Assembly (NCBI RefSeq): GCF_001655675.1
Contig: NZ_LYRP01000012.1
Location: 486,963-550,962, forward strand
Direction of reading: 5' to 3'
DNA length: 64,000 nucleotides
Source: Mangrovibacter phragmitis
GTDB taxonomy: Bacteria; Pseudomonadota; Gammaproteobacteria; Enterobacterales; Enterobacteriaceae
The translations under genes and the position numbers were made by a program. Of the stretch, positions 1-8,980 are shown piece after piece. Numbering within the stretch: the stretch's first letter is position 1; the number at the start of each line of letters is the position of its first letter. The notes below the pieces were generated by a model, which saw only the letters and a program-made list of their open reading frames with translations, made no database searches and was not told where the DNA came from.

Positions 1-731
1 GCCAACCGGCGGGCAGAGTGTTGAGTAGCGGTATTTTTTTGCCGGGCAGACAAGGCGATTAGCTGTAATGCTGTAACCCAACCGGCGACATCTTCACAGA
101 TCTGGTAGCTTTCCTGTTCATCCAGAGGTGAACTTAACCGGCAGTCAAAAAATTGTTTTGTTTCCCGCTGGGTAAAGGCCAGTTGATGACTGCCTACTTC
201 CAGTAGTTGATCCCGAACGCGCAGATTGGCTATCCCTAACTGTGGCAGATTACGGGACAGAACGACCAGCGTGAGATTATCGGGCTGGTGGCGCAGGAAA
301 AAACGCATGGCGTCATGAATCACCGGGTTGGTGATGAGGTGATAGTCATCAATGACTAACTTGAAAGCATGCTGGCATTCAGCCAGTTCAATAAACAGTT
401 GCCCAAACAGTGAAATCAGGCTGGCATACTGCCTTTTCTGCACCATCATTTCGGTGGTGACGCAATGCTTGCCGGTGGCCTGCTGAATAGCGGCTATCAG
501 GTAACTGGCAAAACGCTCAGGCTGGTTATCTCCTTCATCCAGTGAAAACCAGCCTAAATGGGGTTGGCTGGCGGCCCATTGGGCAACCAGTGTTGTTTTT
601 CCGTAGCCTGCCGGGCTGGTAACCAGAACCAGACGGTAATTTTTGGCCGAGGATAATTTTGCCAACAGGCGATCGCGCACGACTGTATTGTCGAGCCTCA
701 CCGGACGGCTAAGTTTGGATGGAATTAACAT
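1..731 (-). CDS. malT: MalT, maltose regulon activator (partial)
   Basis: MalT is the ATP-dependent, maltotriose-binding activator of the maltose regulon, a large cytoplasmic LuxR/STAND-family protein of about 900 residues. Only the first 243 codons are in the window; the gene runs off the left edge, so the maltotriose-binding and C-terminal DNA-binding domains are not seen. The start is the ATG at 731-729, giving [16 protein letters not shown] Walker A motif PAGYGKTT follows near residue 40, and the ATPase text ([20 protein letters not shown]) matches E. coli MalT closely. It is divergent from malPQ, as in E. coli, and the MalT boxes between the two genes fit its role. Confidence 0.96.
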   Translation of the reverse strand, partial: MLIPSKLSRPVRLDNTVVRDRLLAKLSSAKNYRLVLVTSPAGYGKTTLVAQWAASQPHLGWFSLDEGDNQPERFASYLIAAIQQATGKHCVTTEMMVQKRQYASLISLFGQLFIELAECQHAFKLVIDDYHLITNPVIHDAMRFFLRHQPDNLTLVVLSRNLPQLGIANLRVRDQLLEVGSHQLAFTQRETKQFFDCRLSSPLDEQESYQICEDVAGWVTALQLIALSARQKNTATQHSARRL

Positions 732-1164
732 AGTCATTCACTTCACTGTGTCGAAACTACGGGATTACGAATTTTTTCGCGCTTCGTAATTAATTCTTAA
801 GATAAATTCGGACAGATTAGTCTTTAATGCAAGTTAACCCCGTATAAAAGACCTTTAAAGGTGCACCTGGTCACATTTCTGAAACTTATTGGATGATTTG
901 GGGGCGTAGCCAGGGTTAGTCGTCCTCCTTTGTTTCACTCCTTTGACCTCCACACCATTCTTCTCTTTCAAGTAAAAACAAAGGGTTTAGTTTTATTTTT
1001 ACATAACGCACAGATAGTGTGTCTGTCTTTATTTGCATCTAATAGTAATTATTTCAATTAATTAAAGTGTTTCATCGTTTGAAGTTTCACCTGTTTCATT
1101 AAAATTTCACATTATGCTTTTACGTGGTTTACGGCTAATTTGAGTGTCATGGATCACAGTTTCT

Positions 1165-1210
1165 CCTACTCCCCGCTACTCCTCCCTGCCTAATCCAGGG
1201 CGGGATGAGG
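1165..1210 (+). promoter_or_regulatory. malP promoter with three MalT boxes
   Basis: Compared with the MalT box GGGGAKGAGG, I see GGGGAGTAGG on the minus strand at 1174-1165 (9 of 10), AGGGAGGAGT on the minus strand at 1187-1178 (8 of 10) and CGGGATGAGG on the plus strand at 1201-1210 (9 of 10). They lie 70-115 bases before the malP start, where E. coli malPp carries its MalT boxes. The rest of the 547-base malT-malP gap (732-1278) is AT-rich. It holds CRP-like half sites near 871-875 and 1107-1111 (TCACA), but neither has a good partner half, so I do not call a CRP site. No gene is seen in the gap. Confidence 0.7.
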
Positions 1211-1278
1211 TATCAGCCGGGGGGCCCAGGCACACTAATGTAAACTTTGTCTAATTACTTGAAGGACACCGATTACCT

Positions 1279-3681
1279 ATGTCACAGCCTACATTCGATA
1301 AAGCACAATTTCAGGCTGCCCTGACACGTCAGTGGCAGCATTTTGGATTACATGCTGCCGCAGAAATGACGCAACACCAGTGGTGGCAGGCTGTTAGCGG
1401 GGCGCTGGCGGAACTTTTGGCAGCACAGCCTCTGGCAAAGCCAGAAAAAAAACAACGCCATGTAAACTACATCTCAATGGAATTTCTGATTGGCCGCCTG
1501 ACAGGTAATAACTTATTGAATATGGGTTGGTATCAGTTGGTGAGTGATACGCTGGCCGATTACAACATTGTGCTGAGTGATTTACTTGAGCAAGAAACCG
1601 ACCCGGCGCTGGGAAATGGTGGATTGGGGCGGCTTGCCGCCTGTTTCCTGGATTCCATGGCAACCGTTGGGCAGTCTGCAACCGGTTATGGCCTGAATTA
1701 CCAGTACGGCTTATTCCGCCAGTCGTTTGTTGATGGTCAGCAGCATGAAGCCCCGGATGACTGGTTGCGTGGCAGTTACCCATGGTTCCGCCATAACAGT
1801 GCCCTGGATGTGCAGGTTGGCATCGGTGGTAAAGTGGTGACTGTCGAGGGTAAACCGCACTGGGAACCCGCTTTTGTAATGCAAGGGGAAGCCTGGGACT
1901 TACCGGTTATTGGTTACCGAAATGGCGTTTCGCAACCTTTGCGTTTATGGCAGGCGAAACACGCTCATCCTTTCGATTTGGGCAAGTTTAACGACGGTGA
2001 TTTTCTGCGTGCCGAGAAACAGGGTATTGATGCAGAAAAACTGACCAAAGTGCTGTATCCCAATGACAACCATCTGGCGGGGAAAAAGCTGCGCCTGATG
2101 CAGCAATATTTCCAGTGTGCCTGTTCCGTTGCTGATATTTTGCGTCGCCACCACCAGGCTGGCCGAAAACTGGCGCAATTACCTGATTTTGAAGTTATTC
2201 AGTTGAACGACACTCACCCTACTATAGCCATTCCGGAATTACTGCGAGTGTTGATTGATGAACACCAGTTGAGCTGGGATGACGCCTGGGCGATTACCAG
2301 CCGCACTTTTGCTTACACCAACCATACCCTGATGCCTGAAGCACTGGAGTGCTGGGATGAGCGCTTAGTAAGAACATTGCTGCCACGCCATATGCAATTA
2401 ATCAAAGAGATTAATGCCCGCTTTAAGAAGCTGGTTGAAGCGACCTGGCCGGGCGATGGCGCCGTGTGGGCGAAACTCGCTGTGGTACATGATAACCAGG
2501 TACGTATGGCGAATCTGTGCGTGGTAAGTGGCTTCGCAGTAAATGGTGTGGCGGCACTGCACTCTGAGCTGGTTGTGAAGGATCTGTTCCCGGAATACCA
2601 CCAGTTATGGCCGAACAAGTTCCATAATGTGACCAACGGCATTACTCCCCGTCGTTGGATAAAGCAGTGCAATCCGGCTCTGGCTGCATTGTTAGATAAG
2701 ACATTGAAAAAAGAGTGGGCAAACGACCTGGATGTCCTCGAAGGTATCGAAAAATATGCTGACGATGCCAAATTCCGCAAGGCTTACCGGGAAATTAAAC
2801 AGCAGAACAAAGTTCGCCTGGCGGAGTTTGTTAAGCAACGTACCGGGATTGAGATCAACCCCAATGCTTTGTTTGATATCCAAATTAAACGTCTGCACGA
2901 ATATAAGCGCCAGCATTTGAATCTGTTACATATTCTGGCGCTTTACAAAGAGATTCGCGAAAACCCGAAAGCAGACAGAGTTCCACGCGTATTCTTGTTT
3001 GGGGCAAAAGCCGCACCTGGCTATTACCTGGCTAAAAATATTATCTTTGCCATTAACAAGGTGGCTGAGGTTATCAACGCTGACCCGGCGATTGGCGACA
3101 AACTGAAAGTTGTCTTCCTGCCAGATTACTGTGTGTCTGCTGCAGAAGTAATGATCCCGGCAGCAGATGTCTCCGAGCAAATCTCAACGGCCGGGAAAGA
3201 GGCTTCAGGTACCGGGAATATGAAGCTGGCGCTGAATGGTGCACTGACTGTCGGCACACTGGACGGTGCGAATGTTGAAATTGCTGAGAAGGTTGGTGCG
3301 GAGAATATCTTTATTTTTGGCCATACCGTGGAACAAGTGAAAGCGCTGAAAGCCGCTGGTTATGAACCGCAAAAATGGCGTAAAAAAGACAAACTGCTGG
3401 ATGCCGTTATGAAAGAGCTGGAACAGGGTAAATACAGCAACGGCGATAAACATGCGTTCGACCAAATGCTGCACAGTTTGGGGAAACAGGGAGGCGACCC
3501 ATATCTGGTCATGGCAGATTTTCATGCTTATGTTGAAGCACAGAAACAGGTCGATGAACTGTACCGCGATCAGGAAGCCTGGACGCGTGCGGCGATTCTG
3601 AATACAGCACGTTGCGGTATGTTCAGTTCGGACCGTTCTATTCGCGATTACCAGGCTCGTATTTGGCAGGCAAAGCGCTAA
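1279..3681 (+). CDS. malP: Maltodextrin phosphorylase MalP
   Basis: This enzyme phosphorolyses alpha-1,4-glucan chains to glucose-1-phosphate in the cytoplasm and works with MalQ on imported maltodextrins. The product has 800 residues (E. coli about 797) and starts [12 protein letters not shown], preceded by the Shine-Dalgarno-like GAAGGA. Family landmarks are all present: [60 protein letters not shown] and the pyridoxal-phosphate lysine motif [14 protein letters not shown] near residue 645. No truncation or frameshift is visible. It is the first gene of malPQ, with 22 bases before malQ, and the MalT boxes upstream point to maltotriose induction. Confidence 0.98.
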   Translation: MSQPTFDKAQFQAALTRQWQHFGLHAAAEMTQHQWWQAVSGALAELLAAQPLAKPEKKQRHVNYISMEFLIGRLTGNNLLNMGWYQLVSDTLADYNIVLSDLLEQETDPALGNGGLGRLAACFLDSMATVGQSATGYGLNYQYGLFRQSFVDGQQHEAPDDWLRGSYPWFRHNSALDVQVGIGGKVVTVEGKPHWEPAFVMQGEAWDLPVIGYRNGVSQPLRLWQAKHAHPFDLGKFNDGDFLRAEKQGIDAEKLTKVLYPNDNHLAGKKLRLMQQYFQCACSVADILRRHHQAGRKLAQLPDFEVIQLNDTHPTIAIPELLRVLIDEHQLSWDDAWAITSRTFAYTNHTLMPEALECWDERLVRTLLPRHMQLIKEINARFKKLVEATWPGDGAVWAKLAVVHDNQVRMANLCVVSGFAVNGVAALHSELVVKDLFPEYHQLWPNKFHNVTNGITPRRWIKQCNPALAALLDKTLKKEWANDLDVLEGIEKYADDAKFRKAYREIKQQNKVRLAEFVKQRTGIEINPNALFDIQIKRLHEYKRQHLNLLHILALYKEIRENPKADRVPRVFLFGAKAAPGYYLAKNIIFAINKVAEVINADPAIGDKLKVVFLPDYCVSAAEVMIPAADVSEQISTAGKEASGTGNMKLALNGALTVGTLDGANVEIAEKVGAENIFIFGHTVEQVKALKAAGYEPQKWRKKDKLLDAVMKELEQGKYSNGDKHAFDQMLHSLGKQGGDPYLVMADFHAYVEAQKQVDELYRDQEAWTRAAILNTARCGMFSSDRSIRDYQARIWQAKR

Positions 3682-3703
3682 GGACATCAAGGTAGGTGAA
3701 AGG

Positions 3704-5803
3704 ATGATGGACAAAAAACGTCTTGAACAGGCCGCCCTGGAAGCGGGGATCGCATCGAGTTATATCAATGCGCATGGTAAACCTGAAAGCATTGGTATGG
3801 ACACCCGCCAGCAGTTGCTGGCGGCAATGGGTGATGCTCCGGCACTGGCATACCAACACAGCCAGCGCGTAGTACCTCCTGTACATGTGCTGGTTTCTGG
3901 TAAACGCCTGTCTGTGCCTGTAAAAGGGGAAGGTCGTTTCCAGTGGTTGCTGACAACAGAAACTGGCGAATTACACCATGGCACAATCCAGGGCGGCAAG
4001 CCCATGCGTTTGCCTGTTAGCCTGCAACCCGGATATCACTCACTGACTCTCACTCAGGATGAACAGCGCTGGCACTGCCAGGTGATTGTTGCACCGCCTC
4101 GTTGTTATGAACCTGCAGCCCTCTTACAAGGGGAGAAGCTCTGGGGGGCTTGCGTACAGTTGTACACATTGCGCTCAGCAACCAACTGGGGTATCGGTGA
4201 TTTTGGTGACCTGAAACGTATGCTGCCAGAAATTGCCGCACGGGGTGGGGCTTTTATTGGCCTGAACCCGGTTCATGCGCTGTACCCGGCGATTCCTGAA
4301 AGTGCCAGCCCGTACAGTCCGTCATCACGTCGCTGGCTGAATGTTTTATATATTGATGTTCCCGCTGTGGCTGATTTTGCTGCCAGCGATGCCGCGCAAC
4401 ACTGGTGGGAAAAAAAGACGACACAGCAAGCGATAGCCCAGGCCAGAAGTGCCGGGCGGGTGGATTACACCACGGTAACGGAACTTAAAATTGCTGCATT
4501 GCGCCTGGCCTGGGATACCTTCTGCGCCCGGCCTCATGATGATGATACGGTTGCATTGTTTGATGCCTTTGTGCGTGATGGTGGAGAGAGCCTTTACTGG
4601 CAAGGCGCTTATGATGCAGTGCATCACCATTTGCTGGCGCAAGATGCTCAGCATTGGGGGTGGCCGGCCTGGCCTGAAGCCTGGCGTGATCCGCAAAGCG
4701 CTGTCGTCCTGGCGTTTTGTGAAGAAAATGCTCAGGAGGTCCGCTTTTGGATGTGGTTACAATGGCTGGCAGCCACACAGTTCTCGGCTTGCTGGGACGA
4801 GTGCCTGAAAGCGGAAATGCCAGTGGGGCTGTATCGTGATTTGGCTGTTGGCGTGGCAGAAGGTGGAGCCGAAACCTGGAGTGATCGTGCACTGTACAGC
4901 CTGCGGGCTTCTGTGGGCGCTCCGCCAGATATTCTGGGCCCTCTCGGGCAAAACTGGGGATTACCACCGATTAACCCTCATGTAATGTTTGAGCGCGCCT
5001 ATGAGCCGTTTGTTGATTTATTGCGAGCCAACATGACGCATTGTGGCGCATTGCGTATTGACCATGTGATGTCGCTACTGCGTTTATGGTGGATCCCATA
5101 TGGCGAAACGGCAGATAAAGGCGCGTATGTTCACTACCCGGTAGACGACCTGCTGGCCATTTTGGCACTGGAAAGCCAGCGCCACCAGTGCATGGTGATT
5201 GGCGAGGACCTGGGGACTGTTCCGGCAGAAATTGTAGGGAAACTGCGTAGCAGTGGAGTGTATTCGTACAAAGTGCTTTATTTTGAGCATGACAGCGAAA
5301 AGCAGTTTAAAGCCCCTGATATCTGGCCGGAACAATCTATGGCTGTCGCCACTACCCATGACCTGCCAACTCTACGGGGATACTGGGAATGCGGGGATCT
5401 GACGCTTGGCGAATCTTTAGGGTTATATCCTGACAAGGTGATTCTGAAAGGTTTATATCAGGAACGTGAAGCGGCGAAACAAGGGTTACTCAATAGTTTG
5501 CACCAGTATGGTTGTGTACCGAAACGTACCGGAAAGCAGGCGCGTCTTATGCATATGTCACCTGTTCTTAACCGGGGATTGCAGCGTTACATTGCTGACT
5601 CAAACAGTGCGTTGCTCGGTTTACAACCGGAAGACTGGTTGGATATGGCAGAGCCAGTGAATGTCCCTGGCACCAGTACACAGTATCCCAACTGGCGGCG
5701 CAAACTGAATCGCGAAATAGAAGCAATCTTTGCGGATGATGATATTAACCGGTTACTGAAGGATTTAACTGCCAGGCGTAAAAAAGCGGGCCAGTATAAA
5801 TAA
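3704..5803 (+). CDS. malQ: 4-alpha-glucanotransferase (amylomaltase) MalQ
   Basis: MalQ disproportionates maltodextrins by moving glucan chains between acceptors and releasing glucose, so that maltose and maltotriose can feed MalP. It is a GH77 enzyme of 699 residues (E. coli about 694). The active-site blocks are visible: RIDHVM (nucleophile Asp, near residue 450), GEDLGTVP (acid/base Glu, near 500) and THDLPT (near 550), plus ASPYSPSSRRWLN and PPDILGPLGQNWG. Two ATGs are adjacent, 3704 and 3707. The AGGTGA at 3694-3699 is better spaced for 3707, and E. coli MESKRL aligns with MDKKRL from 3707, so the true start may be one codon later. It ends just before a strong terminator. Confidence 0.97.
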   Translation: MMDKKRLEQAALEAGIASSYINAHGKPESIGMDTRQQLLAAMGDAPALAYQHSQRVVPPVHVLVSGKRLSVPVKGEGRFQWLLTTETGELHHGTIQGGKPMRLPVSLQPGYHSLTLTQDEQRWHCQVIVAPPRCYEPAALLQGEKLWGACVQLYTLRSATNWGIGDFGDLKRMLPEIAARGGAFIGLNPVHALYPAIPESASPYSPSSRRWLNVLYIDVPAVADFAASDAAQHWWEKKTTQQAIAQARSAGRVDYTTVTELKIAALRLAWDTFCARPHDDDTVALFDAFVRDGGESLYWQGAYDAVHHHLLAQDAQHWGWPAWPEAWRDPQSAVVLAFCEENAQEVRFWMWLQWLAATQFSACWDECLKAEMPVGLYRDLAVGVAEGGAETWSDRALYSLRASVGAPPDILGPLGQNWGLPPINPHVMFERAYEPFVDLLRANMTHCGALRIDHVMSLLRLWWIPYGETADKGAYVHYPVDDLLAILALESQRHQCMVIGEDLGTVPAEIVGKLRSSGVYSYKVLYFEHDSEKQFKAPDIWPEQSMAVATTHDLPTLRGYWECGDLTLGESLGLYPDKVILKGLYQEREAAKQGLLNSLHQYGCVPKRTGKQARLMHMSPVLNRGLQRYIADSNSALLGLQPEDWLDMAEPVNVPGTSTQYPNWRRKLNREIEAIFADDDINRLLKDLTARRKKAGQYK

Positions 5804-5827
5804 TCCGGACGAACTAAAGCTGAAACA

Positions 5828-5861
5828 ACGCCCTGTACTCGGTAGTACAGGGCGTTTTTTT
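5828..5861 (+). terminator. Rho-independent terminator of malPQ
   Basis: A 12-base stem (ACGCCCTGTACT pairing with AGTACAGGGCGT) with a CGGT loop is followed by a run of T, 25 bases after the malQ stop. Confidence 0.93.
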
Positions 5862-5889
5862 ATTGCAAGGCCGTTACTGGGGGGCAAAC

Positions 5890-5916
5890 AAAAAAAGGCG
5901 ACAGATAACTGTCGCC
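5890..5916 (-). terminator. Rho-independent terminator of the DUF1471 gene
   Basis: Read leftward, GGCGACAG-TTAT-CTGTCGCC is followed by seven T. It lies 85 bases past the stop of the small gene at 6001-6213, back to back with the malPQ terminator. The short stretch between stop and hairpin holds no other gene. Confidence 0.88.
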
Positions 5917-6000
5917 GAATCAGAGTCAGAGTTCAAGCAAGTGTGTTGGCATGGGCAGTAAATGGCAATACATCAAAGAGCGATTATGGCCTGTTGCGGT

Positions 6001-6213
6001 TTATTTATTCAGTTCCGCAGTCATATGAACCTGGTTACCGCTGAATGCTTCTGTGATGTTGTAAGAAGATGCCCCGGCTTGTTTTGCCTGTACTGCGATT
6101 TTTGCTTCGGCACCATCGAGTGTGGATGCTGTTGCGCTAACTGTTTGAGCAAATGCGCCAAATGAAGCCAGGGAAAGAGCAGTGACTACAACTAAATATT
6201 TGATGGATTTCAT
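6001..6213 (-). CDS. Small secreted DUF1471 (YhcN/BhsA/McbA-like) protein
   Basis: The product has 70 residues. Residues 1-22 form a clear signal peptide (MKSIKYLVVVTALSLASFGAFA, cleaved before Q23), so the mature protein is about 48 residues and periplasmic. The rest (SATASTLDGAEAKIAVQAKQAGASSYNITEAFSGNQVHMTAELNK) has the DUF1471 pattern seen in BhsA, McbA and YhcN: an amphipathic helix, then 'SYNITEA..GNQVHMTAELNK'. Family members respond to stress, acid, chlorine or metals and affect biofilm, but the function of this one cannot be read from sequence. AAGGAA precedes the ATG by eight bases. It has its own terminator, so it is monocistronic. It stands where E. coli carries gntT. Confidence 0.88.
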   Translation of the reverse strand: MKSIKYLVVVTALSLASFGAFAQTVSATASTLDGAEAKIAVQAKQAGASSYNITEAFSGNQVHMTAELNK

Positions 6214-6262
6214 GGTCGTATTCCTTAATGGTTTTGGTCTTTTTAAAGGCTTTCGCCTTCGA

Positions 6263-6297
6263 TGAAGTAATAATAGGCTGGGGGTGGAAGAAGTAAA
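6263..6297 (-). promoter_or_regulatory. Possible sigma-70 promoter of the DUF1471 gene
   Basis: Leftward TTTACT (6297-6292) and TATTAT (6275-6270) are separated by 16 bases, 50-80 bases before the ATG at 6213. The remaining part of the 304-base gap up to nfuA shows only the hairpin at 6448-6479. Confidence 0.4.
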
Positions 6298-6447
6298 AGC
6301 TGAAGGATTTGCTTGTATTGGTCAAATTATTTGAATAATAAAATGGCGTAAACAGGCAGGCAGCATATTCCTGAACCGGTTTTGCTTTGCCTGGCTGGCA
6401 CCTGATGTTTTCGGGAAAAGTAATCGGGAGATGAAAGAAGAAAACAG

Positions 6448-6479
6448 AAAGGCCTGCGGTTTATAAACCGCAGGCCTTT
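6448..6479 (-). terminator. Terminator downstream of nfuA
   Basis: This is a 32-base perfect palindrome with AAAGGCCTGCGGTT on one arm and its complement on the other, 39 bases after the nfuA stop. It ends in TTT on either strand and has no longer T run, so it may act both ways. Confidence 0.75.
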
Positions 6480-6517
6480 ACAAAAACACCAGGGCAGAAA
6501 GAGTGCGCCTGCTGTTT

Positions 6518-7093
6518 TTAATAGTACGAGTGTTCGCCGCGCTGGTGTTCCGTGAGGTCACGCACACCTTTAAGTTCGGTAAACTCGGCTAAGAGCTGTT
6601 TCTCAATCCCTTCTTTAAGGGTGTAATCCACCATGGAACAACCGTTACAGCCACCACCAAATTGCAGAATAGCGTAACCTTCTTCAGTGATTTCCATCAG
6701 GGAAACGCGCCCGCCATGACCAGCCAGTTGCGGGTTGACCTGGGACTGCAGGAAGTATTCCACGCGTTCAATTAATGGTGCGTCATCTGCCACCTTGCGC
6801 ATTTTCGCGTTGGGTGCTTTAAGGGTTAACTGTGAGCCTAACTGATCAGTAACGAAATCAATTTCAGCATCTTCCAGGTACGGTGCGCTCAGTTCATCAA
6901 CGTAGGCGGTCAGTTGCTCAAACACAAGAGCTGTGTCCGTAGCCTCAACAGCATCAGGCGGGCAGTATGAAACACCGCACTCAGCATTTGGCGTGCCGGG
7001 ATTAATAACGAACACGCGAATCTGTGTCCCTTCCTCCTGATTTGCCAGCAGTTTGGCAAAGTGTGCTTGCGCAGCATCGGAAATACGGATCAT
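6518..7093 (-). CDS. nfuA: Fe-S biogenesis protein NfuA
   Basis: NfuA is a cytoplasmic carrier that binds a [4Fe-4S] cluster between two monomers and passes it to targets such as aconitase and LipA, mainly under oxidative stress or iron limitation. At 191 residues it equals the E. coli length and is nearly identical. The N-terminal degenerate A-type domain is at about 1-95, keeping C39 and C44 but not the full A-type Cys set. The Nfu domain follows with the cluster-binding C149-x-x-C152 in [12 protein letters not shown]. The C-terminus is [10 protein letters not shown]. In E. coli its neighbours are gntT and gntX; here gntT is absent and gntX is next upstream on the same strand. Confidence 0.98.
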   Translation of the reverse strand: MIRISDAAQAHFAKLLANQEEGTQIRVFVINPGTPNAECGVSYCPPDAVEATDTALVFEQLTAYVDELSAPYLEDAEIDFVTDQLGSQLTLKAPNAKMRKVADDAPLIERVEYFLQSQVNPQLAGHGGRVSLMEITEEGYAILQFGGGCNGCSMVDYTLKEGIEKQLLAEFTELKGVRDLTEHQRGEHSYY

Positions 7094-7151
7094 AACAAAG
7101 GCCTAATAGTTGACTATTTTAGTCGGTTATTATACGCCCATCATCGAGGCT

Positions 7152-7835
7152 CTACAAGGTTCGACACAGGCACCAGATCTGAATGCTTGCAGCACCAGCT
7201 TTGTTAAGCTGGCGGGCAATTTCACCGGCAGTGCTGCCAGTAGTTACGACATCATCCACTATAGCGATGTGGCGTTGCTTTACCGGAATTTCAAGCGTAA
7301 ACGCATTATTGAGATTGTGCCTGCGTAACCGCGCTGAAAGCCGGTGTTGAGTTACTGTCGGAATTCTTCTCTGCAATCCTGCCGGTTCCCAGACACATTT
7401 TAGCCAGTGTGCCAGCGGGCGGGCCAGCAGGTCACTTTGGTTAAACCCCCGTAACCAGTGCCGCCGTTGAAATAACGGCACACTGAGTATTGTGTCAGGT
7501 AATTGCCAGTTCGTTGTGTACTTCTGTGCCTGTAAACGCAGGAACAGTAAACGTGCCAGCCCCTCACTCAGCGCCGGCGTATTATGAAACTTCCAACGCT
7601 GGATGAGTTTATCAAGGGGAGGGCAGTAATCACTGACAAATATCATACTCTGCCAGGGGGGCGGTTTTTGCAGGCAGCGGCCACACAGGCAGTCTGCCTG
7701 CCCGGCGGGCAAACCACAGCACGGGCAACAAACAGGTGGCCGGGGCAGGCTGGCGGTACAACAGGAGCAAAAACCCCAATGAGGCAGAGTAAGTGGCATT
7801 TTGCATAGCCAACAATGTCCGGGGATTGATAGCAT
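7152..7835 (-). CDS. gntX: ComF-family phosphoribosyltransferase-like protein GntX
   Basis: This 227-residue ComF/GntX protein begins with a Cys-rich zinc-finger-like region (CWLC at 8-11, then CPCCGLP and CLCGRC before residue 60). It ends with a type I phosphoribosyltransferase fold whose PRPP loop reads IAIVDDVVTTGSTAGEIA. In competent bacteria ComF acts in DNA uptake. In E. coli the gene (yhgH) is linked to use of DNA as nutrient, and its biochemical activity is not settled. It is divergent from bioH with only 38 bases between. The hofMNOPQ competence-like operon lies 19 kb away. Confidence 0.93.
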   Translation of the reverse strand: MLSIPGHCWLCKMPLTLPHWGFCSCCTASLPRPPVCCPCCGLPAGQADCLCGRCLQKPPPWQSMIFVSDYCPPLDKLIQRWKFHNTPALSEGLARLLFLRLQAQKYTTNWQLPDTILSVPLFQRRHWLRGFNQSDLLARPLAHWLKCVWEPAGLQRRIPTVTQHRLSARLRRHNLNNAFTLEIPVKQRHIAIVDDVVTTGSTAGEIARQLNKAGAASIQIWCLCRTL

Positions 7836-7873
7836 ACAGCCTCCTTGCTGGATAAATCAGAGAACTATAACCG

Positions 7874-8656
7874 ATGACGGATTTGTGGTGGCAAACATGT
7901 GGTGAAGGAAAAACACATCTTGTGCTGTTGCACGGATGGGGATTGAATGCGGCTGTCTGGCAAGGCATTACCGCCCAGCTTAGCCCGCATTTTACCCTGC
8001 ACCTGGTAGACTTACCGGGGTTTGGGCGCAGCCAGGGCTATGGTGCGATGAAACTTGAGGACATGGCTGATGTGGTTTTACAACAGGCACCCGAACGCGC
8101 AGTATGGTTGGGCTGGAGCCTTGGCGGGCTGGTTGCCAGCCAGGTAACACTGGCTGCACCTTCCCGGGTGGACGCTCTGGTTACAGTGGCCTCTTCGCCT
8201 TGTTTTCAGGCGAATGAACATGAAGGGTGGCCTGGCATCAAAGGGTCAGTGTTGCAGGGGTTTCAGCAGCAACTGAGCGAAGAATTCCGGCGAACCGTTG
8301 AGCGTTTTCTGGCATTACAGACACTGGGTACAGAAAGTGCCCGGCAGGATGCACGGGTACTCAAAGACGTTGTGTTGTCGCAACCGTTCCCGACACCAGA
8401 GGTGCTCAATGGTGGGCTGGCTATTCTGGAACAAGTGGATTTGCGAGCAGCACTGGATAACCTGGATGTACCATTCTGGCGGCTCTATGGCTACCTTGAT
8501 GGGCTGGTGCCGCGCAAAGCCGCACAGATTCTGGACAGCCGCTGGCAGCGCAGTGCTTCGGTTGTATTCCCAAAAGCCGCACATGCACCATTCATTTCTC
8601 ACCCTGATTTGTTCTGTGAACAATTATTGGCTCTGACCAGCGGGTTACGCCTGTAA
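7874..8656 (+). CDS. bioH: Pimeloyl-[acyl-carrier protein] methyl ester esterase BioH
   Basis: BioH removes the methyl group from pimeloyl-ACP methyl ester and so ends the synthesis of the pimelate moiety of biotin. It is a cytoplasmic alpha/beta hydrolase. The product has 260 residues (E. coli 256). The catalytic triad is S82 in GWSLGG, D209 in GYLDGL and H237 in [10 protein letters not shown]; the oxyanion segment is [10 protein letters not shown]. As usual in enterobacteria it is apart from the bioABFCD cluster. The extra residues relative to E. coli lie in the loop around residue 115 and the C-terminus. Confidence 0.97.
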   Translation: MTDLWWQTCGEGKTHLVLLHGWGLNAAVWQGITAQLSPHFTLHLVDLPGFGRSQGYGAMKLEDMADVVLQQAPERAVWLGWSLGGLVASQVTLAAPSRVDALVTVASSPCFQANEHEGWPGIKGSVLQGFQQQLSEEFRRTVERFLALQTLGTESARQDARVLKDVVLSQPFPTPEVLNGGLAILEQVDLRAALDNLDVPFWRLYGYLDGLVPRKAAQILDSRWQRSASVVFPKAAHAPFISHPDLFCEQLLALTSGLRL

Positions 8657-8707
8657 CCTGAAAGGTGCCCGGTAAACCCACTGGCGCAGTTCACCGGGTT
8701 TGTTCTC

Positions 8708-8956
8708 TTACGCTGGCTGGCTAAGGCTCCACACTTCTCTCAGGCAGGCTGTTTTACCCTCCGGGCAGCTTTTGCACCCTCCGCCCAGGCAGTGGCTGGT
8801 GTCTTCTGTGCGACGCTGTGCTTTGCCCATCGCTTCCAGACGGGCCAGCATAGCGTTGACCAGTGGAAGCGGTGTGGCTAGTTGCTGGCTGAGCTGCGAG
8901 GCATCCATGGTACCTCGCAGCGCCAGTAGATCACGGATCTGAATCAGGCTTGCCAT
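8708..8956 (-). CDS. feoC: Ferrous iron transport regulator FeoC
   Basis: FeoC is a small cytoplasmic winged-helix protein that binds the N-terminal part of FeoB and, in Salmonella, protects it from FtsH. It has 82 residues (E. coli 78). The helix-turn-helix-like N-terminal part ([22 protein letters not shown]) is followed by the Cys-rich wing C56-x4-C61-x2-C64-x6-C71 ([16 protein letters not shown]), a proposed Fe-S or metal site. It is the last gene of feoABC, 24 bases after feoB. Between its stop and bioH a weak hairpin (CCCGGT/ACCGGG, 8669-8700) without a T run may end both transcripts. Confidence 0.95.
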   Translation of the reverse strand: MASLIQIRDLLALRGTMDASQLSQQLATPLPLVNAMLARLEAMGKAQRRTEDTSHCLGGGCKSCPEGKTACLREVWSLSQPA

Positions 8957-8980
8957 AGCTTGGTTGCCTCCTGTTATGTC

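Noticed and set aside
1096..1111. Possible CRP site upstream of malP
   Set aside because: Only the TCACA half is good; the left half TCATT matches poorly.
1394..1783. Long antisense frames inside malP, dam, fusA and other genes
   Set aside because: They lie wholly inside well-supported genes on the opposite strand and have no family resemblance.
6137..6325. Leftward 62-codon frame overlapping the DUF1471 gene
   Set aside because: It is out of frame with the signal-peptide gene and runs through its promoter region; a shadow frame.
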